This document shows positions 18,261-26,557 of a stretch of DNA of 64,000 bases, in pieces. The stretch is from positions 3,686,267-3,750,266 of the forward strand of contig NZ_CP030287.1 of the NCBI RefSeq assembly GCF_003287935.1, written 5' to 3'. A model generated the notes under the pieces. It saw nothing but the letters and a program-made list of their open reading frames with translations. It was not told the DNA's origin and ran no database searches. Source of the DNA: Streptomyces sp. ICC1. GTDB lineage: Bacteria > Actinomycetota > Actinomycetes > Streptomycetales > Streptomycetaceae. Every line of letters starts with the position of its first letter. The first letter of the stretch is position 1. The position numbers were made by a program, and so were the translations under genes.

Positions 18261-18289
18261 GGGGGGTGGGCCACGGCGGCCCACCCCCC
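18261..18289. terminator. Bidirectional terminator
   Basis: Perfect 12-bp stem, GGGGGGTGGGCC with its complement, 5-nt loop ACGGC, between the convergent nucleotidase and DUF397 genes. Confidence 0.88.
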
Positions 18290-18300
18290 TTCGGCATGTC

Positions 18301-18561
18301 TCAGAGCGCGCGCACGAACGCCGTGAAGGCGGCCGGGCCGACGGTGAAGGCGGGCCCGCCGGGGTTCTTGGAGTCCCGGACGGCGATCCGGCAGGGCTGG
18401 GCGGCGATCTCTACGCAGTCGCCGCCATTGCTGCCGCTGTACGAAGCCTTGCGCCAGGCGGCGGTGCCGAGGGGGGCGCACTCGACGCATTCGCCGCCGT
18501 TGCTGCCGCTGTACGAGGACTTACGCCACCGCGCGCCCGTCAGGTTCTGGATGGTGTCCAT
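18301..18561 (-). CDS. DUF397 protein with duplicated N-terminal module
   Basis: Small Streptomyces-type DUF397 protein, 86 residues, usually encoded with a Scr1/WhiJ-like HTH regulator and thought to counter it. The typical RWRKSSYSGSNGGECVE module appears twice, at residues ~11-28 and ~34-51 (WRKASYSGSNGGDCVEIA), followed by the standard VRDSKNPGGPAFTVGPAAFTAFV. Normal members have one copy, so this gene carries an internal 69-bp duplication. Its ATG overlaps the end of the HTH gene by 41 nt. Confidence 0.88.
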   Translation of the reverse strand: MDTIQNLTGARWRKSSYSGSNGGECVECAPLGTAAWRKASYSGSNGGDCVEIAAQPCRIAVRDSKNPGGPAFTVGPAAFTAFVRAL

Positions 18562-19369
18562 AGCGTTCCTCCATTACGCGGGCGATCAGCGCGGCCGATT
18601 TCCCAGGGGAGAGGGCCTCGGCCTGGAGGCGAGCGTATCCGACGGAACGCTCCCTGATTACTTGAGGATTGGCGGTCATATGCCCGGAGTCGTAGCTCTC
18701 GCTGTAGTGAAGGTCCGGGTCGTTCTCGAACCGCAGGACGGTGAATGAACCCATCATTCCCGCGTGCTGACCAGCGGCGAAAGGCAGCACCTGGATGTTC
18801 ACCCACTGCCGGTCGCGGAGGTCCAACAGGTGCGCGAGCTGGTTCCGCATGACCGCATGGCCACCGATTTCACGGTGCAGGGCGGCCTCGTCCAGCACCA
18901 CCCACAGCACCGGAGGAGTCCCGCGAGACAGGATGCGCTGCCGGTCGATTCGAGCAGCCACCGGCGCATCGACTGTGTCTGGTTGTTCGACGCCGATGAC
19001 CGCCCGCGCGTACGCCTCCGTCTGGAGAAGCCCGTACACCAACTGACACTGGTACGTGGAGATGTACTCTGCCTTCGCCTCCATCTCGGCGTACGGCTGG
19101 AACCACGTCGGCAGCTGACTGCGCAGGACCAGTCCCACCAGGCGGGAGAACAACCCGCCCGTGTTCAGTGCCGCGTCGAGGCGTTCCGAGAAGTCCCGGG
19201 TCGGGACCTTCCGCGCCGTCTCGATCTGGCCGATGAGCGAGCCCGCGCAGAAGATGATGTCCCCCAGCTGCCCCTGTTTCAGCCCGGCGGCCTCCCGCAG
19301 GCGGCGCAGTTCCGAGCCGTAGTAGTCCAGCGGGGAGGCGCTGGGATCGAGACTGCGGATGTTGACCAT
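18521..19369 (-). CDS. XRE-family regulator with DUF5753 (Scr1-type)
   Basis: A 282-residue DNA-binding regulator. Residues ~15-70 form a helix-turn-helix (LRRLREAAGLKQGQLGDIIF...SLIGQIETARKVPTRDF). The rest is the DUF5753 domain, with LLQTEAYARAVI, VLDEAALHREIGG and FTVLRFENDPDLHYSES. I start at ATG 19369, which follows GGGGGTG; an upstream GTG adds 17 residues without a good ribosome-binding site. Linked to the DUF397 gene. Such pairs act in Streptomyces development and antibiotic control, but the target of this pair is unknown. Confidence 0.88.
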   Translation of the reverse strand: MVNIRSLDPSASPLDYYGSELRRLREAAGLKQGQLGDIIFCAGSLIGQIETARKVPTRDFSERLDAALNTGGLFSRLVGLVLRSQLPTWFQPYAEMEAKAEYISTYQCQLVYGLLQTEAYARAVIGVEQPDTVDAPVAARIDRQRILSRGTPPVLWVVLDEAALHREIGGHAVMRNQLAHLLDLRDRQWVNIQVLPFAAGQHAGMMGSFTVLRFENDPDLHYSESYDSGHMTANPQVIRERSVGYARLQAEALSPGKSAALIARVMEERYGHHPEPDGRAVA

Positions 19370-19469
19370 GGAGCGGTCACCCCCAAGTGCACACCGTGCG
19401 GCGTTCGTTTCGGTTGTCACCGAGGGTAGTGAGATGACCGCGGCCCGGTGGCGGGAATCCGCAACTCGG

Positions 19470-20279
19470 TCAGAGGCCCGCGAGGAAGCCGCGGACGGCC
19501 GCGGCGAAGCCCTCCGGGTCCTGGAAGGGCACGAAGTGCTCGGTGTCGAGGCCGACGTACGAGGTTCCCGGACGCCGGGAGACCATCGCCTCGGCCTGCT
19601 CCGCCGGGAGCACGTCGCTGCGCAGGCCGTGGATCAGTAGCGCCGGGCAGTCGCTCGCCAGCCAGACGTCCCAGCGGTCGCCGTCGCCCTCGGCCACCGT
19701 GGCCAGGGTGGCCTGCGGGTGGAACGGCAGCCGCCAGCCGGTGCCTCCCCCGGACTCCGTCCGGGGGGACCCCCCTGGCAGCGGGCGCAGGAACGGCCCG
19801 GCCCCCTCGCCGAACGGGCCGAGGGCGGTGATGAGCTCCTCGCGGGTCGGCGCGGTGTACGGCAGGCCGTGCAGGAAGTCCCAGAAGGACGGGCCGTCCT
19901 CGCGCGGGCTCCGCACCGGGGCGTCGACGTTGACCAGGGCGGAGACCAGATCGGGCCGGGCGGCGGCGAGGTGGTAGGCGTTGACCCCGCCGAGGGAGAA
20001 GCCGAGGACGGGCACCGGGCCGCCGGGGTCCAGGTGTTCGAGCAGGGCCGCGGCGTCGGTGACGTAGCCCGCGCGGCTGTACTCGGAAGCCAGGTCGGAG
20101 TCTCCGTGGCCGCGCTGGTCGGGGGCGATGACCCGCCAGTCGTCGCCGAGGGCGGCGGCCAGCGCGGTGAAGTGGGCGCCCTCGGACAGGCCGCCGTGGA
20201 GGGCGAGCAGGGGGCGGCCGGCTCCGCCGAAGTCCAGGTAGGACAGGGTGCGGTCGTCGATCTTCAGCTCGTGGCGCAT
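19470..20279 (-). CDS. Alpha/beta-hydrolase
   Basis: A 269-residue cytoplasmic alpha/beta-hydrolase. The oxyanion loop is LALHGGLSEG, the nucleophile Ser is in VLGFSLGGVN, the acid is probably Asp in HGLRSDVLPAEQ, and the His is in GLDTEHFVPF. Start at ATG 20279 after GGGGAGAG. It is divergent from a TetR regulator with inverted repeats in between, the usual arrangement of a hydrolase repressed by its neighbour. Substrate cannot be predicted; esters, lactones or haloalkanes are all possible in this fold. Confidence 0.86.
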   Translation of the reverse strand: MRHELKIDDRTLSYLDFGGAGRPLLALHGGLSEGAHFTALAAALGDDWRVIAPDQRGHGDSDLASEYSRAGYVTDAAALLEHLDPGGPVPVLGFSLGGVNAYHLAAARPDLVSALVNVDAPVRSPREDGPSFWDFLHGLPYTAPTREELITALGPFGEGAGPFLRPLPGGSPRTESGGGTGWRLPFHPQATLATVAEGDGDRWDVWLASDCPALLIHGLRSDVLPAEQAEAMVSRRPGTSYVGLDTEHFVPFQDPEGFAAAVRGFLAGL

Positions 20280-20345
20280 GGCGTCGCTCTCCCCGGTGTG
20301 CTGGTCGTTGTGCTGGTCGGTGTGTCGATCATCAGCCTGCCAGGA

Positions 20346-20389
20346 TTTGGGCAAGCGCGCAATACGGTTGTGTAGGGCACTTGCCCAAA
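20346..20389. promoter_or_regulatory. Candidate TetR operators between hydrolase and tetR
   Basis: TTTGGGCAAG (20346) and CTTGCCCAAA (20380) form a perfect 10-bp inverted repeat 24 nt apart. The right arm is itself part of a short palindrome, GGGCA-CT-TGCCC (20375-20386). Confidence 0.6.
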
Positions 20390-20426
20390 AAGAGGGGTCG
20401 GACAGAGGCGCGGATACGATCCCGGC

Positions 20427-20996
20427 ATGGGAAATCGCGAGGACCTGCTGGCCGGAGCCCGGCGCTGCCTGGAGGAGACGGGGTACCTCCGCACGACCGT
20501 GCGCGACATCGCCACGGCGTCGAAGGTGAGCATGGCCGCGATCGGCTACCACTTCGGGTCCCGCGAGGTGCTGCTCAACCAGGCGCTGTTCGCGGCCATG
20601 GACGAGTGGGCCGCCGGCTCCGGCAGGCTCGCGGGGCAGGGCGACACCGCCCGGGAGCGCTACGCCGACACCTGGGACCGCAAGATCCGGGACTTCCGCG
20701 AGACGGGCTGGCTGTGGACCGCCTCCGTCGAGGCCTTCGTCCACGCGCAGTCCTCGCCCGAGCTGCTCGCGATCATCGCCGAGGGGCAGCGCCACAACCG
20801 CCGCATGGTGGCCGCGCAGCTGCGCGGGGTGCCGCAGGACGAGGTCGCGGAGGAGGACGTACGGGCCCTCGGGTCGGTGCACATCGCGCTGCTGACCGGG
20901 GTCATGGTGCAGGTCCTGACCGACCCGGAGCATGCGCCGAACGGGCACGAGATCGCCCAAGGGCTGCGCGCGATGGCGGAGTTGCTCGAAAGCTGA
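20427..20996 (+). CDS. TetR/AcrR-family repressor
   Basis: A 189-residue regulator. The N-terminal helix-turn-helix is typical (ARRCLEETGYLRTTVRDIA then SKVSMAAIGYHFGSREVL), and the C-terminal helical ligand domain has the TetR_C-like pattern with HIALLTGVMVQVL. Transcribed away from the alpha/beta-hydrolase at 20279, over which it probably exerts ligand-dependent repression through the inverted repeats between them. The ribosome-binding site is weak. The PI-PLC gene follows 75 nt downstream in the same direction. Confidence 0.88.
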   Translation: MGNREDLLAGARRCLEETGYLRTTVRDIATASKVSMAAIGYHFGSREVLLNQALFAAMDEWAAGSGRLAGQGDTARERYADTWDRKIRDFRETGWLWTASVEAFVHAQSSPELLAIIAEGQRHNRRMVAAQLRGVPQDEVAEEDVRALGSVHIALLTGVMVQVLTDPEHAPNGHEIAQGLRAMAELLES

Positions 20997-20999
20997 AAT

Positions 21000-21013
21000 C
21001 TACCCGTGGGTAG
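21000..21013. promoter_or_regulatory. 14-bp palindrome before the PI-PLC gene
   Basis: CTACCC-GT-GGGTAG, perfect, directly after the tetR stop and about 60 nt before the PI-PLC start. Operator-like; too short for a good terminator. Confidence 0.4.
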
Positions 21014-21071
21014 TAATGCGTGGCTCCGCGCGCCATAATCCCGCCACCACTGGGTCGGCAAAGGGGCGGGC

Positions 21072-22037
21072 ATGGGCATGGGCGTGGGTACGGGCGTGGA
21101 CGCGGGTACGGGCGTGGACGCGGACACGGGCACGGAAGCGCGGCCGGGTCGGGGCGCGGGGCTCGGGCGGCGCGGGTTCCTCGCCGGGGCCGCGGCCGTC
21201 GGGGCCGGCGTGGCGCTGGGGGCGGGGGCCGCTCCGGCGTCCGCGTCCACGCGGGCGCTGTCGACCCGGGACTGGATGTCCGGACTCGGCGACTCCACCG
21301 CGCTCCAGCGGATGACCATCCCCGGCACCCACGACTCCGGCGCCACCCGGGGCGGGCTCTATGTCGCCTGCCAGAACACCTCCGTCGCCGAGCAGCTCGA
21401 CTCCGGGATCCGCTTCCTCGACGTCCGCTGCCGGGTGACCGGTGGATCCTTCGCCATCCACCACGGCGCGTACTACCAGAACCTGATGTTCGGCGACGTT
21501 CTCGCCGCCTGCTGGAACTTCCTCGCCGCGCACCCCTCCGAGACCGTCCTGATGCGCCTCAAGCAGGAGTACTCGGAAGACAGCAACGCCACCTTCCGGG
21601 CCGTATTCGACGACTACCTCGACAACCGGGGCTGGCGGCCGCTGTTCAAGATCGCCGACGCGCTGCCCACCCTCGGACAGGCCCGCGGGAAGGTCCTGCT
21701 GCTCCCCGACAACGGCGGCCTGCCCGGCGGCCTGCGCTACGGCGACGGCAACGTCTTCGACATCCAGGACGACTACATGGCGGAGCCCTTCGCCAAACGG
21801 GGCAAGATCGAGAACCACTTCCGCAGGTCCGTGTCGCAGCCCGGGAAGTTCTTCATGAACTACACCAGCACGGCCGCGGCCCTGCCGCCTCGCTGGAACT
21901 CCGACCGGCTGAACCCGCAGGTGCACTCCTTCGTCGACGGCTCGGAGCTGGCCGGCCGCACCGGGCTCGGGATCGTCCCGATGGACTTCCCCAACACCCG
22001 GTCCGGCCTGGTCGCCTCACTGATCCGGCACAACTGA
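21072..22037 (+). CDS. Tat-exported phosphatidylinositol-specific phospholipase C
   Basis: A 321-residue exported enzyme that cleaves phosphatidylinositol. The twin-arginine signal is GRRGFLAGAAAVGAG, with cleavage likely after PASA. The PI-PLC X domain has both catalytic His residues, in TIPGTHDSG and AIHHGAYYQN, plus the RFLDVRCR strand. The ~30 residues before the Tat motif are a low-complexity Gly/Thr/Asp run built from repeated GTGVDA units, so the true start may be a later GTG within them. The 3' end overlaps the convergent sensor kinase by 21 nt. Confidence 0.92.
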   Translation: MGMGVGTGVDAGTGVDADTGTEARPGRGAGLGRRGFLAGAAAVGAGVALGAGAAPASASTRALSTRDWMSGLGDSTALQRMTIPGTHDSGATRGGLYVACQNTSVAEQLDSGIRFLDVRCRVTGGSFAIHHGAYYQNLMFGDVLAACWNFLAAHPSETVLMRLKQEYSEDSNATFRAVFDDYLDNRGWRPLFKIADALPTLGQARGKVLLLPDNGGLPGGLRYGDGNVFDIQDDYMAEPFAKRGKIENHFRRSVSQPGKFFMNYTSTAAALPPRWNSDRLNPQVHSFVDGSELAGRTGLGIVPMDFPNTRSGLVASLIRHN

Positions 22038-23510
22038 CGGCTGCGGCCGGGTCCGCGGCTCGGTCTGCGGGGGCGGCGGGGTCGGGGCTCCCGGGACGCG
22101 GAGCACCGCCTCCGTGCCCGGGCCGCCGCGGGCCGGCGCCCGCAGCTCGGCCGTGCCGCCCGCGCGCAGCACCGTACGGGCCACGATGGACAGGCCGAGG
22201 CCGCTGCCGGGCAGCGCGCGGGCCGAGGGGGAGCGCCAGAACCGCTCGAAGACGTGCGGGAGGTCCTCGGCCGGGATGCCCGGCCCGTGGTCGCGCACGA
22301 TCAGCTCGCCCGACCGCAGCGAGACGACGACCGTGCCGCCCGGCGGGCTGAACTTCACCGCGTTGTCCAGGACGTTGACGACGGCGCGCTCCAGGGCGGC
22401 CGCCTCGCCGCGCACGTACCAGGGCGCCAGGTCGGAGACGAACTTCAGCTCGGGACCGCGCAGCCGGGCCCGCGACAGCGCCGCGCCCGCGATGTCGTGC
22501 AGGGCCACCACGCCCAGCGGGCCGGGCGCGGCCGCGTCCGGCCGCGACAGCTCCTGCAGGTCGCCGATCAGCGAGGCCAGTTCCGTCATCTGCGCCTTGA
22601 CCGAGGCCAGCAGCTCCCTGCGGTCCTCGGGCGGGATGGCCCGGCCGGTCTGCTCGCTGCGCGCGAGCAGCTCGATGTTGGTGCGCAGCGAGGTGAGCGG
22701 GGTGCGCAGCTCGTGCCCGGCGTCCGCGATCAGCTGGGCCTGGCGCTCCTGGGAGGAGGCGAGGGCGGCGGTCATCGAGTTGAAGGAGCGCGACAGCCGG
22801 GCGATCTCGTCGTCGCCCTCGTCGGGGATGCGGACCGTCAGGTCCTCGGTGCGGGCGATGTGCTCGACGGCGCCGGTCAGTTCGTCGACCGGGCGCAGCC
22901 CCGTACGGGCCACCCACAGGCCGGCGGCGCCGGCGCCGACGACTCCGATGCCGGCGACCAGGACGAGGACCCAGGCCAGGGTGGACAGGGGCTTGTCGAT
23001 GTCGGCGAGCGGCTTGGCGACCGAGATGCCGAAGAGCGGGGAGTTGGCCGTGACCCGTGCGGGCTGGGTGTAGACGCGCATCTCGACGCCGTCGGCGGTC
23101 GTCACGTCGTGGAGCGTGGCGTCGCGGGTGCCCGCGGCGATCTCCTTGTCGATCGCGGTGACCGGCAGGGTCGCGGGACCGCTCACCCAGCAGTGGATGC
23201 CCTCGGCCGTCACGATCTGCACGGACGCGTTCAGGTTCCCGGCGATCTCCTGGCCGGGCTGGGTGGTCTGGCCGGGCTGGTTGGTCGGCGCCTTCTCCGG
23301 GCACGGGCGGTTGTCGCGGATGACGCGGCTGACCTCCACGGCGGCGTTCGTGGACATCAGGGACCGGTCCAGCTGCTCGCTCAGCTGCGCCCGGACCATC
23401 ACCCAGGACACGCCGGCGACGGCCGCGACGGCGACCGCCACCGCGACCGTGACCAGCAGGGCGAGGCGCGAGCGCAGGGGCAGCCCGCGGAATCTGGCGG
23501 CCGGGCTCAT
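22017..23510 (-). CDS. Sensor histidine kinase, MprB-like
   Basis: Membrane kinase of 497 residues. A transmembrane helix at ~15-38, an extracytoplasmic loop of about 110 residues with the [10 protein letters not shown] stretch, and a second helix near 155-178 precede HAMP. The phosphorylated His lies in [13 protein letters not shown]-binding boxes are [26 protein letters not shown] and GSGLGLSIV. Its ATG overlaps the response-regulator stop by 4 nt. With the PepD-like protease next door, the set resembles MprA-MprB-PepD of mycobacteria, which senses envelope stress. Confidence 0.93.
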   Translation of the reverse strand: MSPAARFRGLPLRSRLALLVTVAVAVAVAAVAGVSWVMVRAQLSEQLDRSLMSTNAAVEVSRVIRDNRPCPEKAPTNQPGQTTQPGQEIAGNLNASVQIVTAEGIHCWVSGPATLPVTAIDKEIAAGTRDATLHDVTTADGVEMRVYTQPARVTANSPLFGISVAKPLADIDKPLSTLAWVLVLVAGIGVVGAGAAGLWVARTGLRPVDELTGAVEHIARTEDLTVRIPDEGDDEIARLSRSFNSMTAALASSQERQAQLIADAGHELRTPLTSLRTNIELLARSEQTGRAIPPEDRRELLASVKAQMTELASLIGDLQELSRPDAAAPGPLGVVALHDIAGAALSRARLRGPELKFVSDLAPWYVRGEAAALERAVVNVLDNAVKFSPPGGTVVVSLRSGELIVRDHGPGIPAEDLPHVFERFWRSPSARALPGSGLGLSIVARTVLRAGGTAELRAPARGGPGTEAVLRVPGAPTPPPPQTEPRTRPQPSVVPDQ

Positions 23511-24238
23511 TCGGGGCCGCTCTCGCCCGCGCGCAGGACGTAGCCCACCCCTCGTACGGTGTGGACCAGGCGGGGCTCACCGCCGGCCTCGGTCTTGCGG
23601 CGCAGGTACATCACGTAGACGTCCAGGGAGTTGGAGCTGGGCTCGAAGTCGAAGCCCCACACGGTCTTGAGGATCTGCTCGCGGGTCAGGACCTGGCGCG
23701 GGTGCGCGAGGAACATCTCCAGCAGGGTGAACTCGGTACGGGTCAGCTCCACCGGGCGGCCGGCGCGGGTGACCTCGCGGGTGGCGAGGTCCATGCGCAG
23801 GTCGCCGAAGGTGAGGGCGTCCTCAAGCTCGCCGTCCCCGGGGGCGGGGGCGGCGTAGGAGCTGCGGCGCAGCAGCGCGCGGACCCGGGCGAAGAGCTCG
23901 TCCAGCTCGAACGGCTTGACCAGGTAGTCGTCGGCGCCCGCGTCGAGGCCGGTGACCCGGTCGCCGACGGTGTCGCGGGCGGTCAGCATCAGGACCGGCG
24001 TGGTGCTGCCGGAGGCGCGCAGTCTGCGGGCCGCCGTCAGACCGTCCATCCGGGGCATCTGGATGTCGAGGATGATCAGGTCCGGGGCGTACGAGGCCGC
24101 CTTGTCGAGGGCGTCGAGCCCGTCGACGGCGGTCTGCGTGCCGTACCCCTCGAAGGCCAGGCTGCGGCGCAGGGCCTCGCGCACGGCCGGTTCGTCGTCG
24201 ACGACGAGGATGCGCTGCTGGTCGCCTTCGGCGGTCAT
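23507..24238 (-). CDS. OmpR-family response regulator, MprA-like
   Basis: A 243-residue regulator: receiver domain with phosphoacceptor Asp in [13 protein letters not shown] and Lys in [12 protein letters not shown], then a winged-helix DNA-binding domain with [16 protein letters not shown] and [12 protein letters not shown]. First gene of the pair with the kinase, 4-nt overlap. It begins 52 nt after the protease stop, so all three may be one leftward unit. By analogy with MprA it should activate the protease and itself when the envelope is damaged. Confidence 0.94.
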   Translation of the reverse strand: MTAEGDQQRILVVDDEPAVREALRRSLAFEGYGTQTAVDGLDALDKAASYAPDLIILDIQMPRMDGLTAARRLRASGSTTPVLMLTARDTVGDRVTGLDAGADDYLVKPFELDELFARVRALLRRSSYAAPAPGDGELEDALTFGDLRMDLATREVTRAGRPVELTRTEFTLLEMFLAHPRQVLTREQILKTVWGFDFEPSSNSLDVYVMYLRRKTEAGGEPRLVHTVRGVGYVLRAGESGPE

Positions 24239-24290
24239 TCAGGTCCCCCAGGGGTGGTGGTCGGTCTCCTACCAGGCTCGCACGGGCGGG

Positions 24291-25628
24291 CTAGAAGGAG
24301 GTCCCGAATCCATTGGTGCCGCTGTTGCCACTGGTGCCGCTGTTGCCGGTGCCGTTGCCCGTGCCGCCGGGGCCGCCCTTGCGCAGGGAGGGCAGGTCGG
24401 CCTTGATGGTGTTGACCGGGATGGCGAAGCCGAGGCCGACGCTGCCGGCGGAGCCGCTGTCGCTGGAGGGGGAGTAGATCGCGGAGGGCATGCCCACGAT
24501 CTCGCCGTTCATGTTGACGAGGGCGCCGCCGGAGTTGCCGGGGTTGAGGGAGGCGTCGGTCTGGATGGCCTTGTAGGAGGTGGTGTCCGTACCGGTGTCC
24601 CCGTTGAACTGCTGGCCGCCGTAGGAGAACGGGTAACCGCCCTGCGGGGACTGCTGCTTCTCGGACTTGGGGACGTTCACCTCGCGGTTCAGCGCGGAGA
24701 CGATGCCGCTGGTGACCGTGCCGGTGAGGCGGTCGGGAGAGCCGATGGCGACGACCTCGTCGCCGACCTTGAGCTTGTCGGAGTCGCCGAGCTTGGCCGG
24801 GGTCAGGCCGCTCGCGCCTTCGAGCTTGATGAGGGCGAGGTCCTTGTCCGGGTCGGTGCCGACGATCTTCGCGTTGTACTTCTTGCCGTCGCTCATCGTC
24901 ACCTGGATCTGGGTGGCGCCGTCGACGACGTGGTTGTTGGTGACGATCTCGCCGTCGGCGGTGATCACGACGCCGGAGCCGGTGCCCTGGCCGGACGAGG
25001 TGCGGGTGTCGATGCGGACGACGGAGGGGCTGACGTTCTCGGCGACGCCGGAGACGGTGCCGCTGTTCGACTGCGAGATGGTGCTGCCGTTGACGCCGGT
25101 GCCGGTGCCGTTGGTCTTGTTGAGCACCTGCTGGACGGCGGCGGCCGTGCCGCCGCCGATGACCGCGGCGGCGAGGGCGACGGCGGCGAGGAGGGCGACG
25201 GGGCGCTTCGCCCTGGCCGGGCCGCGGTGCGGGGGCGGGGCCGCCGGGGCTTCGCCCCAGGTGGCCCAGCCGCCGGTCCCCGCGGGGCTCGCGGGGACGG
25301 TCTCGCCCCGGATGACCGGGGGCGTGTGGGCGGTGTGGGGGCGGAAGAGGAAAAAGGGTATAAGAGACAGGTCCGGCGGCATCGAGGGCCCGCCGGGGGC
25401 GCCGTGCTTGCCCATCTTCAGGCGCCGCGCCGACAGGCCGTAGATGCCCAGCGGCGAGAACAGGACCACGCGCGGCACGTAGCCGGCCTCGGCGCAGGGG
25501 ATGCACAGCAGGTCCCGGCCGTGCGTGTGGGTGGCGGCCCGGGCGGTCTCGACCGGCTCGCGCCAGCAGGCCTCGCAGGTGGTGACGTCCGTCGCGGACG
25601 TCCGGTACTCCGTCGTGATCACGTCCAC
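24291..25628 (-). CDS. PepD/HtrA-like serine protease with a foreign N-terminus (chimeric ORF)
   Basis: The open frame encodes 445 residues, but only those after about residue 91 look like one protein: a Pro-rich cytoplasmic stretch, a transmembrane helix (RPVALLAAVALAAAVIGG), and a trypsin-like domain with His in TNNHVVD, Asp in DPDKDLALIKL and Ser in LNPGNSGGALV. A Gly/Thr/Asn-rich tail follows and no PDZ domain is evident. The first ~86 residues are an unrelated zinc-knuckle protein (25371-25628). The join coincides with a Tn5 mosaic-end-like 13-mer that brings rare codons (CTT, ATA, TTT). The true protease start is probably missing from this sequence. Confidence 0.75.
   Translation of the reverse strand: MDVITTEYRTSATDVTTCEACWREPVETARAATHTHGRDLLCIPCAEAGYVPRVVLFSPLGIYGLSARRLKMGKHGAPGGPSMPPDLSLIPFFLFRPHTAHTPPVIRGETVPASPAGTGGWATWGEAPAAPPPHRGPARAKRPVALLAAVALAAAVIGGGTAAAVQQVLNKTNGTGTGVNGSTISQSNSGTVSGVAENVSPSVVRIDTRTSSGQGTGSGVVITADGEIVTNNHVVDGATQIQVTMSDGKKYNAKIVGTDPDKDLALIKLEGASGLTPAKLGDSDKLKVGDEVVAIGSPDRLTGTVTSGIVSALNREVNVPKSEKQQSPQGGYPFSYGGQQFNGDTGTDTTSYKAIQTDASLNPGNSGGALVNMNGEIVGMPSAIYSPSSDSGSAGSVGLGFAIPVNTIKADLPSLRKGGPGGTGNGTGNSGTSGNSGTNGFGTSF
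25358..25370. other. Tn5/Nextera mosaic-end-like 13-mer
   Basis: GTATAAGAGACAG equals the last 13 bases of the 19-bp Tn5 mosaic end used in Nextera libraries. It is AT-rich for this genome and sits at the seam of a two-part ORF. Either a leftover library adapter bridging two fragments, or an unlikely coincidence. Confidence 0.7.
25371..25628 (-). other. Zinc-knuckle small protein, 3' end lost
   Basis: The N-terminal part of the chimeric frame reads as a separate protein: CEACW and CIPCAEAG give two Cys-x2-Cys knuckles about 24 residues apart, followed by the basic SARRLKMGKHG. The GTG start overlaps the stop of the GRDP-like gene by 10 nt, so it belongs to that accessory operon rather than to the protease. 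Its natural C-terminus is not visible. Family unknown to me. Confidence 0.55.
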
Positions 25629-26086
25629 ATCTCCTTGTCCTCGGTGAAGCCGGCCCGCCGGATCGCGTCGACGGTCCGCTGTGCCCAGCCGGGCGCGATC
25701 GGCGGTGCGCCGTCGACGGCCGGGTAGTGGTGCACGAAGACGCCGAGGCGGGCGCTGAGTGCGTGGTGGATCTCGGTGTTCACGAGGAGCGCGTGGAAGC
25801 CCTCGTCAACGATTGGGGACGGCACGAGGCGCTCGTCGCTCCGGGCGGCCGCAGCCACGAACTTGAGGGTCTCGACGATGACCTGCTCGGCGTACACCCA
25901 GCCGAAGTCCGACTGGTTCCGTGCGAGCGTCGCGGTGACGGCAGTGAACTCGTCGGCGCCGAGGAGACCGCGGGCGTCGCGGTCGCCGGGCGCCGCGGTG
26001 AGCACGCTGCCCGTGGCTGCGGGTGTCGGGGTTTCGCCCTTGCCGGCGCTGCACGGCGGCGGGGGTGTCGGGGTCGGACTGGACAT
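25619..26086 (-). CDS. GRDP-like (glycine-rich-domain-protein core) accessory protein
   Basis: A 155-residue cytoplasmic protein. After a Pro/Thr-rich N-terminus, the body has a helical core with VDEGFHALLVNTEIHHAL and LGVFVHHYPAVDG. These resemble the DEGWHAFLLHT...FVHHVP motifs of small actinobacterial proteins labelled glycine-rich-domain-containing, although no Gly-rich segment is present here. Invariant-looking His residues hint at metal binding. GGGAGAAGC precedes the ATG. Third gene of the leftward accessory operon. Function unknown. Confidence 0.65.
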   Translation of the reverse strand: MSSPTPTPPPPCSAGKGETPTPAATGSVLTAAPGDRDARGLLGADEFTAVTATLARNQSDFGWVYAEQVIVETLKFVAAAARSDERLVPSPIVDEGFHALLVNTEIHHALSARLGVFVHHYPAVDGAPPIAPGWAQRTVDAIRRAGFTEDKEMWT

Positions 26087-26113
26087 GCTTCTCCCATGAG
26101 TCGGAGTGCAGGG

Positions 26114-26254
26114 TCAGCGGGCCTTCTTGCAGCCCTCGTTGTGGACGAGGGCGCCACCCTCAGGGCCGCCGAGCGGCAGGGGCTTCGCATCGCATTCAGG
26201 GCACCGGGCCGGAGCGGTCCACCGGCCCGCCGGGTACGTGGGGGGCGTGCTCAC
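26114..26254 (-). CDS. 46-residue CPEC mini-protein
   Basis: Tiny protein absent from most gene predictions: GTG start, a CPEC knuckle (ARCPECDAKPLPLGG) and a later Cys in HNEGCKKAR. Three Cys with nearby His suggest a small zinc site. Its GTG overlaps the TGA of the 77-residue gene before it (GTGA), and strongly GC-ending codons support real coding. It lies 27 nt before the GRDP-like gene. Confidence 0.6.
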   Translation of the reverse strand: MSTPPTYPAGRWTAPARCPECDAKPLPLGGPEGGALVHNEGCKKAR

Positions 26255-26484
26255 ACGGGCTCCAGACCGTCGGGGGCCGCAGTGAACTCGGGCCCCCCGC
26301 CGGCGGGACGGACGTACGCGGTGAGGGCCTCGCGGCGACGCCCGGCCGTGTGGCCGAGGGTCTGCCGCATGACGGCCATCACCTGGCCCTCGCGCCCGGT
26401 CTTGGGGTCGCGGACCTGCCTGTGCAGAAGAGGATGATCCTCGTATTCGAGCTCCACACTCGTGCCTTCCTCGGGCACTTCCAT
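26251..26484 (-). CDS. 77-residue accessory-operon protein
   Basis: Short acidic/basic protein starting at ATG 26484 after GGGAGC: VPEEGTSVELEYEDHPLLHR, then DPKTGREGQVMAVM and RREALTAYVRPAGGG. It is predicted to be a small beta-rich fold. First gene of the leftward operon and coupled to the next by a GTGA overlap. The much longer frame upstream of this ATG would run across the divergent promoter and has no coding bias. I do not know the family, but it seems to recur in Streptomyces beside DUF6879 genes. Confidence 0.6.
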   Translation of the reverse strand: MEVPEEGTSVELEYEDHPLLHRQVRDPKTGREGQVMAVMRQTLGHTAGRRREALTAYVRPAGGGPEFTAAPDGLEPV

Positions 26485-26557
26485 GCCGGTGCTCCCTACC
26501 GTCGTCAGCGGGTGGTGCTCAGAGCGTGGCGGAGCAGCGCGCGACGGAGCCAGCGAT

